64,000 bases of DNA from Morella rubra (lineage: Eukaryota > Streptophyta > Magnoliopsida > Fagales > Myricaceae), in assembly GCA_003952965.2 (NCBI GenBank), contig CM025856.1, positions 31,351,736 to 31,415,735 of the forward strand, read 5' to 3'. Position 1 is the first letter of the stretch. Each line of letters starts with the position of its first letter. The notes under the pieces are model-generated. The model did no database searches. It had not been told where the DNA came from and saw nothing but the letters and a program-made list of their open reading frames with translations. The position numbers and the translations under genes are program-made. Shown one piece after another: positions 34,056 to 47,500 of this stretch.

Positions 34056-34857
34056 ATGTTTCTGCTCTTGTTCTACCTTTTGTTCCGTTTGCATGCGCAC
34101 CTTCGTCGTCAAAGAAGCCTTCGGTCGTTAGGAGCATCTTTGGAGGACAATAATGGCTTTGTAGGGGCTATTAATGTTTCTCTATCTTTCCCAAATTTTC
34201 CGTGGTCTATTATTTTTCGCGCTTCCTTGTGTGAAGGTGAGTACTCTGTGTGTGTCCATATGCTTACAGGTTACAACTTTCTCTCTCTGTGATTTAGCAG
34301 TTTAAATTGGGCTTGACGAAAAAAATGAGAGAAGCGCTACCTGTTATCCTATACCAAGAGAGCCTCTCGGCAACAGATGCTAAGTGAGTGCACAGACGAG
34401 CTATTACGCAAATTCTAGTTATGACTTCTGGTTTAATCCTGCATTAGCAAACCGACTTATATTCGTTCCTTTCAGTAAGAGTACTAAACTTCATGATAAT
34501 CTCATTATTGCTACTTTACTTTGCAGATGCTCAGTATGTCTTGGGAACTACGAAGCAGATGATAGGATGCAACAGATACCTGCATGTGGGCACATATTTC
34601 CCCTGGACTGCATTGCTCGATGGCTGATCACTCACACCACCTGCCCCCTATTTCCCCTGGACTGCTGCTCGATGGTTGATCACTCACTCCACTTGCCCAC
34701 CTCTTGCCGCCTTTCCCGCCTTCTTTCTTCTGCCAAAGCTTCCGTTGAACCAAACGATGTTCAAGTAGAAATCAGTGACGGATCTTTTGTTGCAGAGAAA
34801 AGCAATCCAACATCTCTTGAAGAGAGTTCAAAGGCTCGTGAAAAAGCCAACAACTAG
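34056..34857 (+). pseudogene. RING-H2 (ATL-like) E3 ligase remnant, RING domain broken by internal duplication
   Basis: Readable blocks: MFLLLFYLLFRLHAHLRR (membrane segment plus basic residues) and SLRSLGASLEDN near 34056-34150; REALPVILYQES near 34328-34378 before a donor at aa|gtgagt; then after ttgcag at 34527 the RING: CSVCLGNYEADDRMQQ, IPACGHIF, PLDCIARWL and THTTCPL. Intact members have His in the H-x-x-D-C block and Cys after CPL; here Pro-Leu-Asp-Cys and CPLF replace them. The cause of the second defect is visible: tatttcccctggactgc...tgctcgatgg...gatcactcac is duplicated in tandem (about 34606-34658 and 34659-34708). The C-terminal tail (SAKASVEPNDVQVEI, TSLEESSKAREKANN) remains open to TAG. 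Ubiquitin ligase activity is unlikely. Confidence 0.75.
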
Positions 34858-35275
34858 GTAATTCTCCACATAGAGAAATTGAAATATTCCAGGAATTCTT
34901 AAGACTGTTTGATTATCTTGGATGTTATGGTTGTGGAGTCATATCACTGTCATATATTCACGAACTTTTCTCGTCATAATCATACTGTTTTTCTTTCTTC
35001 TCTAAACATGAAAAGAACAAAGAAAACACAAAAAAGAAAGAGGATGTGACAGAGATATTGATTGCAAAATACTTTTGAGTTCTGAAATGAATCAACTGGT
35101 TCTTTGTTTTAGGGGCTCGCCCTTGGACATAGCCCTTATGCTGGAACCACGTACATGTATTATTTATGGGTGAATCAAATAAAGAAAGAGCTATTTAATT
35201 TTGAGTGGCGGTTTGACTAACATTTCTCTATTCATGCATAATTTCCTTGTCCTGGAACGTCTTCTTAATTTTGCA

Positions 35276-35492
35276 GATGCTCCTAGAGTGTCTTGGGAAC
35301 TGCCAGGCAGATGATAGGATTCAACAGATACCTGCATGTGGGCATATTTTTCACATGGACTGCATTGATCAATGACTCACCAACCCCGCCCCACCACCTG
35401 CTCCTTTTGTTACAGAGCACAGCAGTACAACGTCTCTTGAAGAAAGTTCGAAGGCGAGTGAAGAAACAAAAGCTATAAGATTATCTAAATAG
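35276..35492 (+). pseudogene. Second, shorter RING-H2 remnant
   Basis: Begins at ttgcag|atgctc as in the left copy and reads LGNCQADDRIQQIPACGHIF, then HMDCID before a TGA at about 35371. It keeps the HMDC block that the left copy lost, but the first RING Cys pair is damaged by a small change (ctcctagagtg for ctcagtatg) and the tail (SLEESSKASEETK) is in another frame. A degenerate tandem copy of the gene at 34056-34857. Confidence 0.7.
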
Positions 35493-35894
35493 AGGAATCG
35501 AGATGCTAGAATCTTCATGCTCTGAAGCATATTGGTCGATCATTTTGTATTTCTTAATTGGATGATGTTATGTGCAAGAACTTTTTATCCCTTCTCGTAA
35601 GCATATGCTGGTTGATTTTGCGTAGGGAGACGACCAGAAAAGCAAAAGACTGCATATGTTCACTAGGAAGTAACATGGAAACCTGACTCCTTTACCTTTA
35701 TGATTCCCTACAGAAAACTCGTTTAGCAGTCATCCTGGTTGGTAACAACTCGTTAGATACAAAATTAGAGAGATTCGATTACTAAGTCACAACATACAAA
35801 TTCAATGTACTTTAAAAATTGTCAGTATAATACATTGTCAGTATAATACAAGAAGTTTCATCATTCTAAAGGCCTTCAAATTTCTTGAGTACTA

Positions 35895-37714
35895 TTATCT
35901 CTCTCCTCTTTGCTCTGGTGTCAGCCCACCCTTCCCGCAGGTAGGACAACTCTTCAGCCCAAATCCTTGACAATCAAAGCATCTAAGCAATGCACATTAA
36001 AAACTAATTGAGACCAGGAAAGGTTATAAGTTACATATTCTTCAAATTCAAAGATTAGCAAAATGATTCCTTCGAAAGTAGAAATGAACTCACTTCCAGC
36101 GCTCGAAAATATTTCCATTCTTCTTATTTTTTCCTGTCCCCTGAGGATGAACATTACTTGGTTAATTTGCAATGTTGGAAAAACACAAGCGTGAAAAGAA
36201 ACACTAGCCTTTCATCATATAGTTGATAGCTTAATGCATAGGCCCAATATAAACTCAGATAGCATAAAGATGATGCTTTACTTCTAGAAGAGTCGAAAAA
36301 CAAAACATTTTCCAGTATATATATGTCAAAGATGGATCAAAGAAGGGTAATTGGCTTGGTGAAATAGGAAATCTTTCTAGCCATCTGTTATTTTACTAAT
36401 AAGGGTAAATTTAGTTGGCTTAGCATAACTAGCAAATCAGAAAACCTTGTTACTCCTAGTAACCTCTCCACACAGATTGGGTTCTCTAGGGTTTGATGAG
36501 AGGCATTGGCTTCTCAAGGGTTACATGAGAGGCAATATTCAACCTTATTTAAATTTTAAATGAGCATGAAGATTCCTTCTCTTAAGGCTGGCACTTCTTT
36601 TTTCTGTAAGCTACATCCAACAAATGACAGTCACATGAGGTAAAAAGTATCATTTTTGTCGACCTTCCTCTGAGGATATCTGGATTTTGCACTATACCTA
36701 CCCTGGGCCAATTTAGAAATTGGATCATTACGAATTAATGATGCCCCTTCATGAAGGATCTTAGCCCCATACTACTACTTAGATGTATCTGGAATGGTTA
36801 GACCTTCTGTCCTGTGGTCTGCACTTCCCACAAAAGAACATCACACGACTAATACAACAATTTGGATTCACAGGTGTAAAACTTAAAGCAAGGACATCTT
36901 CTAAGAAAATTATGACATACAAGCGGCATTACAAGATTAATTACCTTGCATCCTGGACATTCTATAGCACCTTTCCCTCCACATGCTTGACAACCTTTCA
37001 AAATCTGCACAACATTTGGAAAACTTGAATGTACTTCAGATTATACGCAAAAAAGCAAGGGAGAACGAGTTTAAGATGCTCTTTGGTTAGTATTTCCTGC
37101 ACCTTTTTCTTCGCAAAATTTATAATCCCTTGTCAATCAAGCTCCCTAAATTAGCGAAGTTTGGTTAGTCGGAGGTGCAGCTATGCCTATGCGGACTAGC
37201 TTATCTTATTGGCTTCTCAACCGCGGGTTGGTCGAAAGGCTAGGCCACGCCCACACAAAGTCCCTATCCACAAACCCAAATGTGGGAAAGGCGGGATGTG
37301 ATCTTATATCTATCATAAAATGCCAAAATAATTCACCAGCTAAATCAGAACTCGGCCGGTAGGGTATATTGCAGCGTATGTAGCTCAAAATTTTTTCTGA
37401 ACTTAAATCACAAAACACAGAAAAAAAAAAAGGAACAAAAGAAAAGTCTGATCAGGAACAAGGGTGACGCATATGACGAACTACATGAACACTCTTGCTG
37501 ATCCCAGTTGGTCCATCCTTACGAAAGACCTCTAAAAATCAAAGAAGGTTACCGGATTAAGCGAAAATCCTCCAGATTTTGCTGCAAAAGCTGTTCTTGT
37601 TCTCCGTCTTTGCTCTATGCTACCTGATGGTGATGTTAGAGTTAACTGAGGATGCTGAGCCCAAGGCAGAGCTGGAGGAGTCAAGATATTGCAACACAGA
37701 GAGAGGTGAGCCAT
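35895..37714 (-). CDS. Plastid-targeted DnaJ-type zinc-finger protein (BSD2-like)
   Basis: Five exons on the minus strand: 37714-37553, 37529-37485, 37004-36945, 36140-36094 and 35982-35895, phase-consistent, 133 aa. Residues 1-54 are rich in Ser/Thr/Arg with few acids (MAHLSLCCNILTPP, RRRTRTAFAAKSGG), like a chloroplast transit peptide. Residues 74-124 hold four CxxCxxxG-type repeats: CQACGGKG, CPGCKGTG, CFDCQGFG and CPTCGKGG. This is the DnaJ Cys-rich zinc domain without a J domain. The end is LTPEQRGER. Family members act as plastid chaperone-like or assembly factors; the client here is unknown. The boundaries of exon 2 (VFRKDGPTGISKSVH) are the least certain. The gene is head to head with SAC. 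Confidence 0.82.
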
Positions 37715-37989
37715 TTGCGCCACTAAGAAAGGAAAGATCCTGAATGAGTATTTCTTAATGGATAAGGATGGGGATTTAAGATATTGGTTTTGCAGTTGCC
37801 TCCACCCCGGAAACAATTATCACGGTGAGGGAGTTCTTTTCCTTGTAAGATGAAGTTGGCACCAGCCAGCCACCAGTGGAGATACGAAACCTGTGACATC
37901 CACCGCAGCTAAAAACCAGAGCCACTACTCTCCGCACTCATTGATCAACACGTGTGCGCACCTTGTTACGGATAAAAATCTGCTTTCCC

Positions 37990-38240
37990 AGTTAACCGAA
38001 TCCATTTTTAATCAGCAGTAAATGTTTTCTAGGTTTTTCGGATTCCCGAAACCATTTTTAATCCGCAGTAAAAGTTTTCTGATCACGGAAACCATTTTCT
38101 GTCAACTGTAGAGTTTTCGAAAATCCAGAAAATGATTTACGGGTCAATTGCAAAATATTTCCGATTAAATATTTCCAACGGTAATACATTTTCCGGTTCA
38201 ACTCTAACAATACTTCCAACGGTAAACGGTAATTAAATTT
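37990..38240. repeat. Degenerate tandem repeats in the shared promoter region
   Basis: Units of about 40-50 bp repeat the words gaaaccatttttaatc, gcagtaaa and gttttct (37998-38120), continuing in weaker form with atttccaacggtaa and attttccgg words to about 38230. They lie between the start codons of the DnaJ-like (37714, -) and SAC (38520, +) genes, 806 bp apart. Confidence 0.65.
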
Positions 38241-38519
38241 CAATATTTACCGTAGATTCTTTACGAGGAAACAAACAGTCAAACACATCTGTACGTTTGG
38301 TTTCGTTTACTTCATTTTCTTTCTCAAACCGTCAAACGGAAGCCTATATATTTATCAAATGGCTTAATTTTATCTCTTCTCGGCAAGACGAATAAACGGC
38401 TTAAATTTCCTAGCTGACCCTTTCTTCCATCTGAAATTCATACCCCGATCCCATGTCCAGGCCAAGCCCAGAACTCGTTCTATGTCATAGTGAATAAGGG
38501 AATTCCAATTCAAATTTCC

Positions 38520-41500
38520 ATGGCTAAATCGGAGAGTTCGAATCCGAGCCCCAGTGTTCCGCCTTTCGTTCCCTCCGCCGCCAAAGTCCACCCTTCTAAT
38601 GACCCCGAAGTGGATCCCAACTCCTACTCTCTGGAGAAGTTCAGACTCTACGAAACCAGACAGGTAACTTAATTCCCGCTGTTTTGCTGAGAAAATGCAA
38701 GAAAAAAAAGGTGATTGGGCCCTAACAAATTAGTTGGGTGTTTTGTTTAATGGCATGGAATTGGTTCCGTCTAATGGAGGTTCTAATTCCTCTATGGAAC
38801 CGGAGCCGCAGCAATTTTGCTTCTGTTTGATCGCCTGGAGAATATTGAAAAGGGGAACTTATAATATATAAAGGATAGAGGGTCCTGAATTCATGAGCTC
38901 TTCATTGTTTGGGAGCTGAGAAAATAGAATTAGATGCCCGGTCATCTCCCTGGATACCACATTACCATTTCACCGAAAAACAGCATCACGAATTGCACAA
39001 GTTTAAATATTCAGCTTTCCGTATTTGCTCGTGCATATATGGGTATTTTAGTTTTTAACATTTGATTTTGGGTTCTATAAGCAGAGATTTTATCTAATTG
39101 GAAGTGATCGGAATAAGAAGTTCTTCCGGGTGTTAAAGATTGACCGTAGTGAGCCGTCTGATCTCAACATCAGTGAAGACCCAGTGGTGTATTCACCAAA
39201 AGAAATTAAGAACTTGCTTCAGCGCATTGATGAAGGCAATCGTGCCACCGGGGGACTAACCCCTGTGGCAAAGGTTTTCGGTATTGTGGGTAAGTGCCAA
39301 AGTACTACAATTTTTGGCTCATTTGAGTTTTTCAATCCTTGGCCTACCAAAATGATCTTATACATGTGTGATTTTGGTGGTTGTAGGTTGCATTAAGTTT
39401 CTGGAGTCGTATTATTTAATCCTGGTCACCAAGCGTCGGCAAATTGGATGTATATGTGGGCACGCAATATATAGCATAGATGAGAGCCAATTGATTACGA
39501 TCCCTCATGTCTCAGTTCAAACTGATGTAGCACATTCTAAAACAGAGCTAAGGTACCTTTTTGTTTTTCTTTATTTTATTTGTTCTCCATTGGAACTTTT
39601 GTTGTATAAGTATGTGAAGGAAATGGTTCCTTGGTTGTAGATATAGACCTAGTGTAATTTGTTTGAAATAGATCATTGTGTTAGCCCTAGTGTAATTTAT
39701 CTCAAATGGAGTGTTGTGTCAATGGCTTAGTAGATTGTCATAGGGCGCAACATCTATGGCGAAATTATTCTATGGCCACCTTATTAATGAAGGTATCTTA
39801 GCTGGGGGGAGGGGGGGGGGGGGGGGGGGGAAGAGATATCTGCCACCATTGCAGTATTTTTTTTAAACTGCCGACTTGAATCTATGTCACTTTTGTCGGA
39901 GTGGCACTCGTTTCGGGTTATGAATGAATATCACCCTTGACTTAAGGAACTTGCCGAATACGAATGTATTGGATGATTTTTTTTTTGATAAGTATGTATG
40001 TATTGGATGATACCCCAGTGTCCCTTTTTATCCAATACTATAGCTAACTCCTTGATTTCTTTGGAGATTTACCTACCCTTGTTGGCTAGACTGAGCAAAA
40101 ACATAGTTTCTGCAAATGATCCTGCAACTGATTGAAGATCTTTTTCCCCAGATGACTAGACTGGAGATATCTGAGTTTAAGAAGCAATTTTTATTTGCAG
40201 GCTTTGTGCCCACTGGCTTTTTGTACAAGAATGTTCTTCCTTACTTTATATATTTCCTTGAAATGCAGGTACAAGAAGCTTTTGTCCAGTGTTGATCTCA
40301 CCAAAGATTTTTTCTATAGCTATACATATCCTATAATGCAAAGTTTGCAAAGGAACGTGCTGTCAATGGGTGATGAAGGGATGCCATGTGACAATATATT
40401 CGTGTGGAATGCTTATTTAACACAAGCAATTAGATCAAGATGCAATAATACTATCTGGACAATAGCATTAGTTCATGGGCATTTTAAGCAGGTATGAGAG
40501 ACTCTCTCTTTAATATCTCTTTGTATTTCAATGGTTTTCCATCTCATCCCATGTAAAGTCAATATTTGTATGCCACCCTTGCCGTTTAGATATGAGACCT
40601 GTCTTCTATTTGGATGTAGTCTAGATGTATGTAACTCATTTCCTTCTCTTCATCTAGGTATATGGCCTTACACCCTCTTTGCTGTTTGTGCAAAAACCTG
40701 CAAATCGATTCCAAAGTAACAACCTTGTACTTCATCTTATCAGTAGTTTGTCTAAAAATGATGATTTGCATCTGCAAACTGCTTCACTCCTTGATTCAAA
40801 CCAGCAGTAATCGGAAAATCTACTCTGTTTTGTATGTAAACTAAAAGAAGGAAGCTATGATTAGCAGTTCTGAGATAGACTTAAGTGACTTCATTCGCTA
40901 GCATCTCCTCATTAAAAATGAAAAAGAAACCTCATACGCCCTTAAGAGTGGGGTGGAAGATGTGGTTGGGAGTTCAATGTCCACAGCTTTTATAACTTTA
41001 GCAATTAGAAAGCCTGGAAGTATAGAGAGAGGGTAGTAATGAATTAGGCTCTAATGTTGGACCTGATTTTAACAAGATAAACATGATTGTGTTCTTTTGC
41101 CCCAATAATACACTTCCTCCCAGAATCCAACTCGTTATACATTTTTGCTTCATCTAATTGTCCTGAAATTCAAGTTAATTGAGTGTATCAGCTAGTTAGT
41201 AGTAAAATCAATTCTAATGAACTTAGTGGTGGCAGATGAGGCTCTCAATTTTTGGGAGGGACTTCAGTGTTTCTTTGGTTTCAAGACGCTCTCGACATTT
41301 TGCAGGGACACGGTATGTCTTAAATTGAGAGCTATAAGTTTCTCTTGTACATCTTATAGCTTTTTGTTTTAACATGGAACCGAAAGTGTATCAATAACGT
41401 AACATTGAAAGAAAAGTGGTCACATACCATAGTCTTCTACCTCCTAGACCTGTCTTTAACTTCCTCTGTACCTGGTGCAATCTTGATATTATATTAGCTG

Positions 41501-44500
41501 CTTCAAGTATCACTTCAAATGCTTTTTCAACCTTCGGTCTTGTTCTTTACACTTAAGAGTTTTAGCTGTACTTGAGAGTTATTTCTACAAATTATCTGAT
41601 ATATGAAAATATAGTACTATTCCATTAGAAGCTGTAACTGGCTACCTTGATGATAAGTGGCCTTAGAGAGTAATAGTTTGATTTGAGAAAAAAATGGCTT
41701 GATTTGTTCATCCACCATGGCTTTATAACCTCTCTTGTTCTACTGACTATTTCCCTACATAAAGAGTTTTGATTCTGTCTTATCCATGCAGCTAGTAATT
41801 CTTTTCATGAGTAGTATGTGTGTATAGTAATTTGAGAGTCGGACTATTATCTTTGAGATTAAAAAAATTGGCCCTAAGAGTAAACAAACGTGCATATTTT
41901 GCGCCATCAGATGTTACAAGCCAGCTATTCTTATTCAGGTTGCGTAAGTTTTTTCGAAGCCTAGGAATCTTTAGTAAGTACTGAATTCCTTGCACATGGA
42001 GAGGGCTTCAACTTATTTGGATTAATATTAAGTCTTTTTTTCCGTGGACCTGAGGGTAACCATAGTCAACAAAACATGTGCCCGAATCCTTGCATTTCTC
42101 AACTAACAAACCATACATGAAGCTTAATGATGATAATTTGTTCATAGAATTGATCTAAGCATTCTGATTGAGAGAACTAATTAGTAAACTTTAGCATTGG
42201 CAAGACATGCTCTCGACATTTTGCAGGGACACGGTATGTCTTAAATTGAGAGCTATAAGTTTCTCTTGTACATCTTATAGCTTTTTGTTTTAAAACATGG
42301 AACCTTGAAAGTATTGTGCATCAATAACGTAACATTGAATAGAAAAGTGTTAGTCACATACCATAGTCTTCTACCTCCTAGACCTGTCTTGAATCTATGT
42401 CACTTTTGTCGGAGTGGCACTCGTTTCGGGTTATGAATGAATATCACCCTTGACTTAAGGAACTTGCCGAATACGAATGTATTGGATGATTTTTTTTTTG
42501 ATAAGTATGTATGTATTGGATGATACCCCAGTGTCCCTTTTTATCCAATACTATAGCTAACTCCTTGATTTCTTTGGAGATTTACCTACCCTTGTTGGCT
42601 AGACTGAGCAAAAACATAGTTTCTGCAAATGATCCTGCAACTGATTGAAGATCTTTTTCCCCAGATGACTAGACTGGAGATATCTGAGTTTAAGAAGCAA
42701 TTTTTATTTGCAGGCTTTGTGCCCACTGGCTTTTTGTACAAGAATGTTCTTCCTTACTTTATATATTTCCTTGAAATGCAGGTACAAGAAGCTTTTGTCC
42801 AGTGTTGATCTCACCAAAGATTTTTTCTATAGCTATACATATCCTATAATGCAAAGTTTGCAAAGGAACGTGCTGTCAATGGGTGATGAAGGGATGCCAT
42901 GTGACAATATATTCGTGTGGAATGCTTATTTAACACAAGCAATTAGATCAAGATGCAATAATACTATCTGGACAATAGCATTAGTTCATGGGCATTTTAA
43001 GCAGGTATGAGAGACTCTCTCTTTAATATCTCTTTGTATTTCAATGGTTTTCCATCTCATCCCATGTAAAGTCAATATTTGTATGCCACCCTTGCCGTTT
43101 AGATATGAGACCTGTCTTCTACTTGGATGTAGTCTAGATATATGTAACTCATTTCCTTCTCTTCATCTAGGTATATGGCCTTACACCCTCTTTGCTGTTT
43201 GTGCAAAAACCTGCAAATCAATTCCAAAGTAACAACCTTGTACTTCATCTTATCAGTAGTTTGTCTAAAAATGATGATTTGCATCTGCAAACTGCTTCAC
43301 TCCTTGATTCAAACCAGCAGTAATCGGAAAATCTACTCTGTTTTGTATGTAAACTAAAAGAAGGAAGCTATGATTAGCAGTTCTGAGATAGACTTAAGTG
43401 ACTTCATTCGCTAGCATCTCCTCATTAAAAATGAAAAAGAAACCTCATACGCCCTTAAGAGTGGGGTGGAAGATGTGGTTGGGAGTTCAATGTCCACAGC
43501 TTTTATAACTTTAGCAATTAGAAAGCCTGGAAGTATAGAGAGAGGGTAGTAATGAATTAGGCTCTAATGTTGGACCTGATTTTAACAAGATAAACATGAT
43601 TGTGTTCTTTTGCCCCAATAATACACTTCCTCCCAGAATCCAACTCGTTATACATTTTTGCTTCATCTAATTGTCCTGAAATTCAAGTTAATTGAGTGTA
43701 TCAGCTAGTTAGTAGTAAAATCAATTCTAATGAACTTAGTGGTGGCAGATGAGGCTCTCAATTTTTGGGAGGGACTTCAGTGTTTCTTTGGTTTCAAGAC
43801 GCTCTCGACATTTTGCAGGGACACGGTATGTCTTAAATTGAGAGCTATAAGTTTCTCTTGTACATCTTATAGCTTTTTGTTTTAACATGGAACCGAAAGT
43901 GTATCAATAACGTAACATTGAAAGAAAAGTGGTCACATACCATAGTCTTCTACCTCCTAGACCTGTCTTTAACTTCCTCTGTACCTGGTGCAATCTTGAT
44001 ATTATATTAGCTGCTTCAAGTATCACTTCAAATGCTTTTTCAACCTTCGGTCTTGTTCTTTACACTTAAGAGTTTTAGCTGTACTTGAGAGTTATTTCTA
44101 CAAATTATCTGATATATGAAAATATAGTACTAGAGATTCCATTAGAAGCTGTAACTGGCTACCTTGATGATAAGTGGCCTTAGAGAGTAATAGTTTGATT
44201 TGAGAAAAAAATGGCTTGATTTATTCATCCACCATGGCTTTATAACCTCTCTTGTTCTACTGACTATTTCCCTACATAAAGAGTTTTGATTCTGTCTTAT
44301 CCATGCAGCTAGTAATTCTTTTCATGAGTAGTATGTGTGTATAGTAATTTGAGAGTCGGACTATTATCTTTGAGATTAAAAAAATTGGCCCTAAGAGTAA
44401 ACAAACGTGCATATTTTGCGCCATCAGATGTTACAAGCCAGCTATTCTTATTCAGGTTGCGTAAGTTTTTTCGAAGCCTAGGAATCTTTAGTAAGTACTG

Positions 44501-47500
44501 AATTCCTTGCACATGGAGAGGGCTTCAACTTATTTGGATTAATATTAAGTCTTTTTTTCCGTGGACCTGAGGGTAAACATAGTCAACAAAACATGTGCCC
44601 GAATCCTTGCATTTCTCAACTAACAAACCATACATGAAGCTTAATGATGATAATTTGTTCATAGAATTGATCTAAGCATTCTGATTGAGAGAACTAATTA
44701 GTAAACTTTAGCATAGTGGCTGATGTGGCTCCCGCATGCTGATCATGTGCATGCCACATCAACCTTTTTTTGGGAAAAGTTGACAGGGAAGACTCAACAT
44801 ATCAAATTTTGCACAAATGTGGCACTTTTTAGTAGTCATGTGACATTGCATGTTTCGACAAATTGAGGGGATTTAATTGTACCGCTAAAACTTTTAAGGA
44901 CCCGTAAACAGAAGGAAGTTCATGCACTTAAGCTTTGGTCCTTCAATGTAATGACTTCTTGTGAGGTCCATCAGTGCCAAAATTGGTGTTTCTTTTACAC
45001 AAGTGGGAGGCGAAACTACAGGAGTTTCAAATCAGCTTTGTTGTTGGTGTTTGTAAAATTTATAACTCTGTTCACCGGCAATGGTTTTGGCAACTTTCCC
45101 TGATGGAGAGCTAAGACAACAAACTGCTAAAATAAACTTGGTGCAGGTCTTCTGTATGTTGAAGCGCCTACTTGCTTCTATACATCCCACTTCGGTATTG
45201 CTTTATTGCATGGTTGCCTAAGCATTATGTGGAATATGCATGTTGTTTGTGTATGTGATCCACAAATTATTGGATCCGGTAAATGGATTATGAAGTTTTA
45301 CCACCCCATAGGCGTTTATCTCTTGTGGTTTGTTCAGGGAAGGATTGAAGGAGGAGGAGCAACAAACCAGGTTAGACTCTCTCTCTTGACATTGGATAGC
45401 TTTTCCAAAATTACCCTTTTGTGGCAGAAATGTGGCAGAAGATTTTTTTTCACTAAAAGTTTCCAAGACATCTTTTTTATTTTCCAGGTTTTGATGTTAG
45501 TTTCTTCTTCTTTTCAAAGTGCTTCTTCGGTTCTATTTTTTCTTCTCTCTCTTCTATTTTACCTCCCCCCTCTCTCTCTCTTAGAAGTGATCCCTATATG
45601 CTGGTTTTTTTTTTTTATGAGTTTTGGTTTTCGCAGCTTCTATTTTCTGGTAGCTATATTATTAGAAGGATCCTGTGTTTCTACTCCTTATGTAGCCTTC
45701 TCTAGAAAGAAAATAGTAGTTTAAATCCCCGGGTTTCTCAACTCTTCTGTTTTGCAGCAATCTTTCCTTCCGTATCAGTTTTTTCCTCAAGCTTTTGTTG
45801 TGTGGTTTTGGAGTTTGAAGGCAAATTATTCTTGTTTTCCTCATTGTTTGTCTTTTTCTTTGTTCGAAGGGACATTTGTTTTTTTTTCTACTAATGAAAA
45901 GTAGCAGGAGCTGATTGTGTTGTCATGAGTTTTTGAAGCTTGCCCGGATTGATTGTGTTTAGATGAGCTGGGAAATAAAACCAACAGCAGCTGGTCTTCT
46001 TTCTTCTTCTGTTTTATTATTTTTTTATTTTTCGTTTCCGTTTTCACTGTAAGGGAGAAGAGATGGACGTAAATCTTTTTCTTTTATCTCCCATGAGCTT
46101 TAGTTTTGGTGAATGGGATTTTCCCTTTTAATCATGGTATTCTAGCAACCAATCTTGAGTTCGAACCTTATTCTATGTCTAGCTAGGTGGTTAGGACTCC
46201 AACACTCGTCATCTGGAGGACCCCATGGATTGAGGGGGAGTCTAGACCCACATGTGAAGGGGATTGGTATATTAATAGTTAATGATTAAATATATCGGTT
46301 TTCTATGTTAGTTTAAGTTTTTGGGGTGAGTATTAGATTATCAGGATCATGTTGCAAAAGAGAGAGAGAGCACGCTTGCTGATCTTGCCTTAATACTCAA
46401 CCGTGAATCCTTTGAGTGTGTTGCATCATGAAGGTCTTTTACTTTTATTAACTCTACTAGGACTAGGATTCCTGAATATGGAAAGCAACTATTGAACCCT
46501 TCACAACTTGACATTAGAGTGAAACAATGTTAATAGTTGTAAAAAACTCAAGAAGCATAATAAAGAAAATACACTAATAGAAGGTCTTTTACTTTCATTA
46601 ACCCTACTACTTATTAAAAAAAATAATTCATTAACCCTACTAGGACTATGATTCCTGAATATGGAAAGCAACTAATGAACCCTTCACAACTTGACATTAG
46701 AGTGAAACAATGCTAATAGTAGTAAAAAACTCAAGAAGCATAATAAAGAATATACACTAAGAGTATTGTCGCAAGAATCGTGGGACTTTGTTGTTCTGCC
46801 CCTGTATAGAGAAGCACTGAAACAACTGTTTTAGCAGCAACAAATCCATCTTTAATGGCTGTATCAATTAGTTTGTTTACATTTCATTTGCAATAATTTT
46901 AGTAGAGACATAATTTACCGAGTTAGAGAATGAGGATTTGCCTTGTTGTTGGTTATTGTACAACTGAAAAGCACAGAGAGAAGACAGATTGATCCTGCGA
47001 ACCAGATAAGGATGTAGAAACATATACTGTTCACAGAACATGACATTTGTTTGGTTGTTTCCTAGCTGGTGAAAGAAGAATATTTTTCGTTTCTGCTGAA
47101 TTTCTTTTATGAAGCACTAATGTCTAATTGTAACAAGTTGCTATTTGAGTTCCACATATAGAGAACTTGTTTGTGACTGTTTGTATAGCGGAAATTTTGT
47201 AATGATTGTGCGAATTGGTTTATTGTTGTAATGGTTTTCATCAATTGCAGTTACCTGAAAAGGGGAGTAAATGATCGGGGTAGAGTTGCAAATGATGTTG
47301 AAACAGAGCAAATTGTCCTTGATGACGAAGCTGGGTCATGCAAGGGAAAAATGAGTTCCGTTGTGCAGATGCGTGGTTCAATTCCGCTTTTCTGGTCACA
47401 AGAAGCTTCAAGATTTAGTCCTAAACCTGATATAATATGTAAGACTATCTACTTTACAATGTGAGGTTGCTTTGTTGCTAAGTGTTATTACATAGATGTT

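Noticed and set aside
45206..45724. 172-residue frame in SAC intron 5
   Set aside because: Not needed by the phase-consistent SAC model; CT-rich low complexity, no domain.
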